Origin: Telmatactis stephensoni
Lineage: Eukaryota; Cnidaria; Anthozoa; Actiniaria; Isophelliidae
Assembly: GCA_029948255.1 (NCBI GenBank)
Contig: JALIZF010000958.1
Location: 54,905 to 118,904, forward strand
Reading direction: 5' to 3'
Length of the DNA stretch: 64,000 nucleotides
Each line of letters starts with the position of its first letter. The stretch's first letter is position 1. Both the position numbers and the translations under genes were made by a program. Positions 13,356-25,300 of the stretch are shown piece after piece. The notes below the pieces were generated by a model. That model searched no databases. It was not told the DNA's origin and worked only from the letters and a program-made list of their open reading frames with translations.

Positions 13356-16300
13356 GTAAGTTGTTCAATCATGCAACCTAAAAAATATTTACAAGCTAAG
13401 CTGTTGTCGTAGAGTGATTCTATTTAACCCGTGAAAGAAAGATGACTATTTATTTTTCACAGGTTCAATAAAATCACTCTAGTACAAGTGATATCTAATA
13501 TATGTATGCGTATGTTACCGAAAGATCATTTAGTAAAAAAGCTGCATATCAGTTAGGCTTCATAAACAGAGCGGAGAGGAACGGTTTAGGGAGGAGGGAG
13601 AAATAGCTCCAAAAAGGTAGGGAGGAGGGAGAAAAGAGGCAGAAAAATCGGTTTGGGAGGAGGGAGGAAAACAATTATGGGATGTAGTGAAGGAGAAATG
13701 GCCGAAAAAATTAGGGAGGAGGGAGAAAAATGGCATTAAAATGAGAAGGAAGGGTAATGAAATGCCTGTTCCTCTCCGCTCTAAACAACCCATAAGCAAC
13801 AACGCAAGTAGCATCAACATAGTTACATCGACTTGCAACCAATTTGAACATGCTCAATGTTTTCGTGAGTTGAATCAAGTTGAACTGAACACCAAGGCAA
13901 AGCTTTAGAAGTTGTCAGTGGTACTAGTGTTACGGAACATAATTTTGGTCAATTTTGGGAATGTTAAAATATCATTAGCATCTTCTAATATTTCATGATA
14001 TTGGGTATAGTAAATTGCGTGCAGTTGTTGAACTCAGCTGTTGACCCTTTTAATGATAACTTATCAACGAAGTTTGTTTGAGGTCAATCAAGTCAGAGCC
14101 ATCATGTCTTACCATCTACCAGGTCAGAGACAGCATGTCTCACCATTGACTAGCTAGTTATAACTTTGACCAGGAAGATTAAACTTTATAAACAACAGCT
14201 GTTGACTTTGACCCTCAACTGTTGATCGTATCAGTCAGTCCGCGTTGCGCGGTAGAAGACTTAATCTGGTTAATTATAGATTGGCACACCCTTATTATTG
14301 CCTATAAGAATACACGCTTAAAACTATTCACAATTGGGTTCCACCGGCTCACACCAGCACACACCAGCACACACCGGTACCCACACCAGTGCACACACCA
14401 GTACACAGGTACATAGACCGGTACACAGGTACATAGACCGGTACACAGACCGATACACAGGTACACACACCGGTACTACCCGGTGCAGGGTGGGCCACAT
14501 CCAGGTGCAAAGTGGGTCACGCAGATGAAAAAGATGAAAAAACCAAACTTCATTTTGATGATGCCCTCCAGAAGGTGCGCGGGGTTAAGTGATTGAGCGA
14601 GTAATGGATAATATGAAGCCATTTTGAATTACAATTGAAACAGAAGCTGAACTTTACAGCTGGACGGAAAGAAACCCAACATTATCGTCAGAAATGTACC
14701 AAGTAATCAAAGATGTAGTTAAAGTGATCCAAATGTATTGAAAAGGGACAAAATGATGCACTAAAAGGCTGTAAAATTGGCGAAAGAAAATGCGTTCGTG
14801 ACACGACGCACGGGCTAATGACGCCTGTGTACATAATGAATTATCATTGAATAAGCAAAATCATTTGTGAGTCTGGCAGGTTTTTATTGGTATAGTTCTG
14901 TCTCTAGAACAGACTTTTAACATAACGTCTGTTTTCTTCACCACATTTCTTTAAAGAAAATTCCATATTTTCCTGTAAATCCTAAAGATTTCAATAGTAT
15001 CAGTCATGCCTTCCATAATATTTGGAGCTAGACCCTGCCCAAGCAAAAAACAAAACAAACAAACAAACAAACAAACAAACAAACAAACAAACAAACAAAC
15101 AAACAAACAAAAACTATACACGATGACAAAACCAGTAAACGTCCCATGACATTATTCTGGCGAAAAATTAAAAAAAAATTCTTCAATGTCACAAAAACTG
15201 TTTGTACAGTTTTGCTCATTCAGTGATAATTCATTGTGTACACAGGCGTCATTAGTCCATGCCTCTTGTCACGAACACATTTTCATTCGCCAATTTTACA
15301 ACCATTAAGTGCATCATAAAGATTTTGCCCCTTTTCAATACATTCGAATCACTTTAACTGTATCTTTGATTACTTGGTACACTTCTGACGATAATGTTGG
15401 GTTTCTTTCCGTCCATAGCCTCGCACGAAACCGAAAGCCACGCACTAAACAGCTGTGCCATCCTTGCCCCAACAGGTGTTGTCCTTAGTGGTTATAGCGT
15501 ACCCAACCATGGTTCTCTATATGCTGTAGTTGGTTCATATTCTTATGGTATAATACTTGATGACTTCATGCCATTGCAAGAAATAGCAAAGGTTCTTAAG
15601 GTCGCTTGCACAATTGCGGGATTTCGTGGTACACCGTCTTTGATGAACAAAAGAAGTTACGAGGGTGACAAATTTAATGCGTTCTATTTGAAAATGCAAA
15701 GCTGCAAGGGCAACGAAGATTCATTGTTCAAGTGCAAGTATGGATATACTGTAAAAGAAACTACTCCTGTTAATATCTGTTGTGGATACCCATCAGGTAA
15801 CTAGAGGTATTTCAAAATGATGTACTTGCGTGTCACATTGATACCGTGCAGCGTTGTGCATCGTGTTTTGAGCAACAGTGCAGAAAAATGCATCAACATG
15901 CATGTCAGTCCGCGCGCTTGTGATATATATTTATCTGACAAGTCCAAACCTCTGCCATTTTGGATGAATGGAAATCTGTAACACCATATAAAAAGAGAAA
16001 ACTTACATTACTGATGTTTCAAGCCTTAGGCCTTACAATGGAGTAAAAGGGCCAGTAACATCAGTAATGGAGTACTCTCTTTTACATCTTTCATTTTATA
16101 TGGGCGATCGTTTACAAGCCTTCACCCAACATTTCCTGGCTTAAATCTTTCATAAATATAATTGCAACAAACTTTTACATTCCTTTTATACAGTTCTTGT
16201 AACATTTTCTAATTCAACCAACCAATCAAGCGTTGCCGATGGATCTTCTCCGATTTTTGCGTTAAATGAGAACTCATCAAGTTGTTTTATCTCTAAAATG

Positions 16301-19300
16301 GTACGTTTTATCGTAATCATATCGTCACGACTGTGCATGTGACTAGCCATCCAGTGATATTGTTTGATTTGTACATCAGGCCTGAGTGCCTAAAAGGTCG
16401 ATTAGCGCTATAATCCAAGACTAACCCTTAAGAAAACCATGGGTTTTAATCATGGACTAGTGCTAATTGGGCTGGCTTTCGGGACTGGTCCCTGAATTTA
16501 CATTCTTGTAAGTGAAAAGACAAATCACATGAAATCAAATTTGTCATCATCATCATCATCATTCATTCATTCATTCATTCATTCATTCATTCATTCATTC
16601 ATTCATTCGTTCGTTCGTTTTTTGGTTCGTTCGTTCATCCATTCTTTTATTCGTTCATTCATTCATTTATTCATTCACTCATTCGTTCGTTTGCATTTGT
16701 TCATTCATTCATTCGTTCGTTCGTTGATTCGTTTGTTGGTTCGTTCGTTGATATTCGTTTGGTGGTTCGTTCGTTGATTCGTTTGGTGGTTCTTTCGTTC
16801 AACATTGCCATGACCTCACTGCCTGTTTTGCAGGAGAAAGACCCATGGTTGGAAGTACGTTTAACAAAGAGCTTGTTCATTCATACATTAACACTGGTCC
16901 TTGGTAACTCTTCTCAACGACCCGTTGTCATGGTTTACGAAAAATCACGTGTCATCACGTGTAATGTTACTATGGTAAAGGGATACGAACAGACAGTAAA
17001 GTGTAAAACTGATTTTAAAACAAATACAATAAAGATTACTTTGGAAGGAGAAAGCGTAAATCTAACCCTATGTAAACTGGACGTTTTTGGAATAGGTAAG
17101 GTTATGATGATCTCGTTTACAAGAAGGCATGATAACCCGACTGCCACATTTTTGTTATTTTTATAAGTAAGAGCGAAGCCTTGGGTTATCATTTCTTTGT
17201 ATACATAAAACAACAAAACCGACAAAAAGGAGCTATTTCTTTTGCATTCTCTTTCTGTAATTCCAGGGACAGATTTTTCTTGGTTTTGGGGATTTGGAGA
17301 TGAGGAGGGGTTTAGGGTGGTGGTGGTGGTGATGGTGGTGGTGTGGAGGGAGGGGGAGGGGTGTGAGGTAGTGGAGGGGTTGGGGTGGGTTTGTAGGGGT
17401 GTAATCAAGTTCTAAATATTGTTGATCTTTATCAATGCTGATGGTGGTGGTGTGGGGGAGGGGGTGGGGGAGGGGTGTGAGAGTGTAGTGGAGGGGTTGT
17501 GGTGGCTTTGTAGGGGTGTAATCAAGTTCTAAATATTGTTGATCTTAATTTATTAATGCATTCTTCAGAATCAAAAGAACAAGCTCAGGGAGCATTTTTC
17601 GATGGGTGGAAGGAAGACCCCTCATCTGGTGATGGTTCAATATTAAAGTTTGACCCACTGTTCAAGACGACTCCATATGAGGTTAATTTCATACCGTCAT
17701 TTGATGTGAAAAACAGGCCTTATACAGCATCGATTTTTACCATGAGACAGTATGCATACCTTATGGCAAGTATAGAACAATTCTTTAAGTACCCAGAATG
17801 GTTTAAGATCGAGGTTGTTATACTATCCAGGGGTGTATCCAGAATATTTCAAAGGGGGATCACACTTTCCATATTCCACCAAAGGGGGGTCACACTTCCA
17901 ATTTCTCAATCTTTCTCCAGTCAGATTCTTTTATTTCTATCATCTTTTTGTTTTCAAAGGGGGGTCACGGGCACCCTGCTACCCCCCTTGGATACGCCCC
18001 TGCTATCAGCTAGGAAGACTTCAATTACGGATGCTCGCAGCCTCGACAAATAGTGCATATATGCTAACCTCTTCTTCCTTCTACTGCCGCCTTTTTTCTT
18101 GGAGGGGTGGGGGTGGGGATGGGGGAGTCTAAACTTCAGGGAGGGAGTGAAGAGTCTAAACCTTTAGGATAGCCGGCCTGAAAGCTATAGAGCCCCTTAC
18201 ACTTCATATATTGGGAGAGGCTAACCCCCCCTGCCTCTGAAACATGTAAGATTTGCAACCGATACATGCTGCAACACGTGGTGCCACATTTAGCGCGTAT
18301 ACAATCGTATATATGCAACAATAACTAACCTTGTGGGACCCTTAAGAGACTTCTACGTATTCTGTCGTTTTCCTTTTTCTTCCTCTGTCACAGTCAGACG
18401 TGACGTAACTGGTGCTATAGTTTGACATTCCTGTACGTAATTAAAATACCCAATTGACTTACATTTTTGAGGTGAAAATGTGTTTTGTCTTATGTACAGG
18501 TTGAGAAATCTGGAACTTATTCATTTGGCATAGTTTGCAAGCACTTTTGTGAAGTGTGGCTCAAGAGAGCTGAGGAACCTGGTCTAGGGGACCAGGGAAC
18601 CTCTGACGAGCTGCTAATCAAGTATGAGAGGTCATCTTCTGAGAAAGAATACGAATTGTAAGTTTGTGATGGAAATTGGAACTACTGAAGAGAAAGAGAC
18701 CCATTCCGTTACTTCACAGACCCAAATCCTTTACATTGTCTTTTCAGCTTCGTATGCAAATTGCCCATTTCAGTTACCACGTGACATTCCCTTGAGAATT
18801 GTTCTGTTATGATGAATATGACAAAATATTAACACATGAAAGAATTAAATCCCAAGAGGAACATCACATGGTCTGAAATGGGAAAACAAACAACCAAGCT
18901 GAAAAGGTCTATTATCTTGTATCAAAAGCAAAAGGGAAAGGACTATATGCGATGTTTGCCACCCTTCCCCAAAAGCTGAGAGAACTTCCAGTCGAAAACA
19001 TGACTGTGAAAATTGTACGATCACGGGCACGAGCACATTCACACCAAAATTCCAAGTGGTAGAAGTCACTGCCACACGGGCGCGGTCCGATCCACACTCA
19101 CGAAAACTGCTCCTAACATCTCGCTTAGACCAAATAAGCCAACTTTTCTCCATAATGTGAAATATTTCATAAACAAATCTATTTTGCTGTCCGTCTGTAC
19201 TCTAACAGATGCACAGATAACGTAAAACTTGTGGTGAGAACAGAAAATTACTCCACTACACCTAAGCCTATCCTCGACCAATCAGAGTGCGCGTAATATA

Positions 19301-22300
19301 TCACTCAATGCATAACATAAGATTTGATATCTGCAGGAGCTCCAAACAGTACAAGAACATCCGTCTTAGTTCTTGTCACTTGTACAACATCCAGGTTTAC
19401 ACTTGGCTTGGAAAAACACTTGATGAAGGTTTTACAAACATGGCTATCAAAATTCCTGGTACTGGTAGTTGGTCTGCACCATCTAAGAAAGAAAATAAAG
19501 AACTGTTGTATTGGACAAGACCTGGTAATTATAGAACGGAGTCTTTCCAAGAACGAATGCTGCTGAATCAGACTAATTTTACGATTACTGAAAAGGTTGA
19601 CACAAGTAACTTTTTTCGTTTTCGTTGTCTTCTTTTAGGTACAAGAAATCTTCACTTCACTATAGTCAATGCTATAAGCAACAAAATTGACCTTGGCTCA
19701 CGTTTTACAATCCAAGGTAGGAGGAAGCGTTCTTACAACATGGGTTAGTGCGCAGCTTTCTGATACGAGACGTCCCGAGTTCAATTCTCAGTGACCTCAC
19801 ACTTGTTTCAACTTCTTTTCATTCTGCGTAGCTTTAAGTAGCTCTACACTGGTAGAAAGGTTGGGGGAGGGGGTAAGGAACGCACCGTCGGCTTCCTGGG
19901 AGACGAGCCTCTGCTGAAGGAACTACCGACGTTTAATTTTACCTTCATGTGTGAAATGGCTTCAGTTCGTTTCCACATGGGATACAAATAATTACCCTTG
20001 ATAGCTGTTTCCAGAAACTAACTACATTTTGCCATTCCTTTAGCTCTGTACAAACTGTGTTGTAATGGAATAGCTTGTCCGACCTGTCCTTTGAAACTCC
20101 ACCTACACGCGTTTGATGAAACTGTTTTGGTAAACGAAAGTTTACAGATGAATTGTAAAGAATATAACATGACATACGACACTGATGTGGTAGTACAACC
20201 AAAAAACTATACCATACAGGTAATAAGTAGATCACTTTTTGTTTACAGGAATGCGGGCCGTCTATACGCCACAGTTGGCAGTCCACTGTCCGCACGCAGT
20301 CCGCGGTTCCATTCTCATTTATACCAAAAGTCCATCACACACAATCAGTAGTTCTTAGTCCAGAGTCCATGCATTCTTTCAGTACTGCAACATACTATAA
20401 CAGTATCCAAAAACAGACAGAGGAATGCAAGCTATCCACAGAGACCATAGTCAGCAATCCCCATTCCAGATTCCCATTCTCTAATATATATCTGTCGTCC
20501 ATAGTCCAAATTCACGCAGTTTCCATCTCATATCCTTAAGTATATACCGAGTCCAGAGTACATTGCACTCTTTCTCTAATAAATACTTTCAAGAACAACT
20601 AGCTATAGACGACTTTCAAAAATGGCGGGCTCATTGTTCATGAGAACGAGGCCAGAAAGACCTCTAAAATCATTATGCTATCAAATGAGTCAAACTATAT
20701 TCTGTAAAATGTACGGAAAATAGGCATTTCAAAAGGAAGAGGAACACATCGCCTTTGATAGCAATAGAAGTGTCGCCACGCTTATTTTGTGGTAACAAGG
20801 TCTTTGTGGCCTCGTTCTCATGGACTAGGCCGCCATTTTTGAAAGTCGTCTATAGCTGTCGGTCTTAGAGATTTAGAGTTGATTCTTTTAACACAACTAA
20901 ATGACTGCGGGTTTTAGTGGGGAAAACATATTTTATATTTGGAGCGCAAACGTTTGTAACCAGTATATTCAAGTATTTTATGTGTCTTTCCTTTAGATAA
21001 GCTACTCATTTGTCGGTGATGTATCATTATGGCAGGAGAGACGTAAAATCACCTCTATACAAGTTACAGGTATAAATACACTCTAGTTAGGTTATTTTGT
21101 ATTAGCTTTGTATTCGAAATCTCTCAGCAGACAAGTGCGCTACTCGAGTGGTGTGGACCAATCAGTAATGATGTCTGTAGTTCCTTTTGGTAACTGGTTC
21201 GAGCCTGGGCTGCATCAAAACATATTTTTCTTTCGTTAAAATGTTTCTCGATTAATTTCATTCCATTTTTGAAAAATAATATATAATTTAGTGGTTATTA
21301 TCTTGTTTTTATCCACAGTTTCTAATATATATGGCTGTAGCTTTGGCAGTCAGCTATGTGAAGGATGGAAAGTTTCTAAAACAAACTCAAAGTCGAGCAA
21401 TAATTTTCATGTTAGAAGAAGCATAACGAAAAGAGAAAATAAAAGTAAGGAAGGAATCATTGGTTAGTCCATTCCGACTTTCTGATTGAGTCTCGGTTTC
21501 ACGGAAAAATTGATGGTTGTTTTTTCTTCGTTTTCTCTAGGAAGTTCATTTGTATTCCCGCATCCAGGGAAAGTATCATTGGAATCGCCACTTCTTCCAT
21601 GGACAGAAGCCTATCAACGCATACTCCTATGTGTACAGTTTTCGTATCTGCTACAAACAAGGAATCAATCGCGACTGGATGTCTATAGTGTGACAAGTAG
21701 AGGAGAAACTCTACTCTGGTCTGTGACTGGTTATCAAGGAATCAATTGGGAAAGAGCTAGAATACCTGTTAAAATTCATGAGGCTTTTCGAGTGAGATTT
21801 ATGTTGAATTCTTCATCAATACACACTTTTTAGCATGATCACCTCAAGCTAGCGTCTCTCTGTAATCTATCTATCTGTAAATAAAAACCTTTTCAAAATG
21901 ACTACTGCAACCGTCCCTCTGTTATCTCAGAATTTAAAAAGTTGGGTTGCCTGTGTTACCGGTAGAGAGCGCTAGATATAGATGTACATTACAAATCATT
22001 GGTTGAAAATAAGTAAAAAAGTTAATTAGAAATGTCTCTTTTAAAATTATATTCCAAGAAGACAGTAAAACCACCACTGCATTCATTCTATTTTACCATG
22101 AATTATGATTCTTTCTAATTTCGTTTAGATTCATTTCAAGAGTAATTCCAAAACTAATGCAACAGATATTGCAATCAAAAACTTCGAAGTTTCAACTGCT
22201 GCGTGCGAGCTTTATCCCAGACATGCGCAACCAGGTAAGACCCTTTCTGTTCTAAAGATTCACACTTTCCATCTTCTCCATCTTTTCTTCTCTCCTTTCT

Positions 22301-25300
22301 TCCTTCTCTCCATCCCTCCTTCTTTCCTTCCTTTCTCACTCATTTCTGTTTATATATGCTTCACATTCGATTGAATTTCCTCTTTGTTTTTCGTTTTTCC
22401 TGACTATTTTCTAATCTTATTATTGTTTTCTACTTATCATATTTTTGCGTTCCTTTTGTCTTGGTCTTAAATTATTTAGCTTTGTTGTTCTTCTTTCGCT
22501 TTTATCTTCACCGCTTTCACTTTTTATCTTTTACTATGTTTCTCAAAATATTTCCGTTTTTATTAATGTTTTCTGCAGACTTTCAATGTCCAGCTACAAA
22601 ATACCAATGTGCCAATAAAAGGTGTATTCACAAAACCTATCGATGCAATGGTGTGAAAGATGGCTGTATTGATGGTTCTGATGAAACTGGCTGCAATTGT
22701 TCGACTGGTTTTTTTACGTGCTCTGATGGAAAGTGTATCGATTCTACTAAACTTTGTGATAAAATCAAAGACTGTAAAGATGGAGAGGATGAACTTCGGT
22801 GTGGTAAGTAAAGATTGGTATATTCCGCGCCAAATAACATCTTTGCCGCCTTTTGTTCTACCGTACCCTTCCCACTCTTGCAAATAGATCATATAAAAAG
22901 AGGGCCTCAGAGATGCTTTCAATTACAACAAATCTGCACGCGGACAAGACAGTCCCTCTGACATTAGTCAGTTTTTTATGCTATAGCTGGTGAACTTGTG
23001 CAATTTTGAAGTCTTACATTCTGACCCAGCCGATATTTGTTTCTCTCCCACCGACCACATTATCAGCTGATTTGTCTCCCAAATTCCCTGCATAAAACAT
23101 TACAGTAGCCAGGCTCTTAGTGGAGGGGGAAGGGATGGGGAGGGGTTAGGAGAGGGGGGGGGGGGGGAAGCCTCCCCTCTCCTTTCCATGAGAGCCTGTT
23201 CACAGACTAACTTTACAGTCAGTGCATACATATAGCTGTACTTACCTGCTCTATACTAAGTAACATGCTGCCACTTTTTGTCTTCGTTTCTACAAGATAA
23301 GATTTGTACTGGCCACTTATGCTTCGATGGCGCATGCGTCACTGGCTCATGCAGCTCTCGTGTCTGTGAGGACAAAACACATTTTCTATCAGTTTGCGGT
23401 AAGATGTTATAATACGACTTCATTGGCTCAAACCACGGGTGGGTTTAGGGAGAGGGGTGCAGGGGGTGCGCACCCCCTCCTGAGACGATTTTGAACCCTT
23501 TTCTTCTCGATATTTTTCCAAAATATACTCTGGCATGGATCTTCTGGATAGTTTCCGATTTCTAAAACGCTGCACCCCCTCCTGAAAGATAATCCTGGAT
23601 CCGCCCCTGCAAACAATTAGTTAACTAATTGGAGATGTTCGAACAAGTTGCTCTAGGTTCTTTTGTATCCAATGCTTCAATTTGAAACTGCTGTTCGAAG
23701 ACATTGAGATCAGTAAACGTCATTAAGCGAAATAATATAATTAAGTATACTCCTCTATCCTACCAGCTTCCTCAACAAACCGTAGCTAGAGGAGAATATA
23801 GTGCGGCAAAAACGATATCTTATTTTTCTGGTGCTTGACAGTTTCATTATTCCTTTTATCTATATGGCTAATTAAAAAAGCGCACTTGACTCACTTTGAA
23901 TCTCACCAATTTGCATCAAAATTTTAATATTTACTAGCTGTACCGCTCTAGTTGATAATGTTTTATCCATATATATAGCTGCTCATTGGATCCTTAGATT
24001 TACGTGTATGAATTTTAACTTAGCATTCCATTTTACAACGTTTGTACTTTGTACTTTATTCTAATTGAACAGTCATGTTTCTAGGGTTTTGCAGTCTTAA
24101 AAAAGGGAATTGCACAGGGCAAGGTCCACCTAAAAATACACAGTGCCAGACACTTAAAGGTAATTTTGCCTATGACGATAAATATACATTTAACAAATAG
24201 ATTCCATTTTCCGTGGGTCTGTACTGTAATAGATTCACAAAAGACGTCAAAATGTGATGAGAACAGTCACGCCACTCGGCTTCTTCTCGTGTCGTACTTT
24301 TTTTTGTTATATATAATATTCGTATCGAAACACTTCAACCAATCAGAGCGCGCGTAAGATTCATGATCACTGACGTCATCTATGCGTTGTTAAGTAATCA
24401 CATACGGTTCTCAACCAATCAGATTGCGCATAATATGCCAATTATACATAACTTATATTATATGTAATGGCTATGCTGGTAGTGGTGGCAGATGCTAAAG
24501 AAATTGATTATACAGCATAATTTATATATTCATTACGTGTAATAGGTACATGTGGATTTGAAAATGGCCCTTGTGGGCTACAAAGCGATTTGAAGAACAC
24601 TTTCCGATGGGATTTCTACTCACCTATAAGCAAAAACGATTTGTTTCCAAGCTTTGATCGTTCGATGTCTAAAGAAGGTAAAGCATCAAAAGTATTCAGT
24701 TATGACATACAAGTTACACTGCGGGCGTAGTAGATACATACAAATTTCAATTAGAGTGTGGCATCTCCTATATATAGAGCAACTTTCGTGTGACTGTGAA
24801 AATGGCACGGTCGGAATTTATGTTTATACAGCCATTATGACATTTACATATACATAGCTCGCGCAGCGCGGTCAGTTTTACACTCATACGAAAATTGCTC
24901 TATTATTGCGAGGGACAGAATATAATTTGTGTTCAACACAATAAAATTTGCACACGATGAAGATTCGAGCTCTTCTTTGTCATTGCTTGCAAAGATATCT
25001 GAAGCTGTGCATGACGCACGCGCGTATAAATGAGGCCTTCCATTTTGGCGCCAAATTGGAGTGTTAGAAAATCCAGACATGATAAGATAATTTAAAGATA
25101 TAAGGTCATGACTCCTCCGTCATTTATTCCTCACAGGCAGTTTTTACATTCTACAACCAAGCTTGAATAAAACTGGTATCAGCAAACTAACGATGAAATG
25201 GTCCACACCCTTTCCTTATTGCATGCAATTTTGGTATGTGATTCCCACAAACTCTGACTCATCACTGGAGGTCTTTATCGAGACAGCAAAGGAAAAACGC

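Noticed and set aside
13560..13908. Open frames over the GGGAGGAGGGAGAAA tract in intron 1
   Set aside because: Purine repeat keeps frames open on both strands; composition is low complexity.
14334..14528. Thr/His-rich open frame ([13 protein letters not shown])
   Set aside because: Translation of a CACACCAGTACACAGGTACA minisatellite in intron 1.
17814..17830. GT donor at 17814 for exon 5
   Set aside because: In phase, but GTTGTT is weak and would add 16 residues inside the PA14 strand; the GC donor at 17766 fits better.
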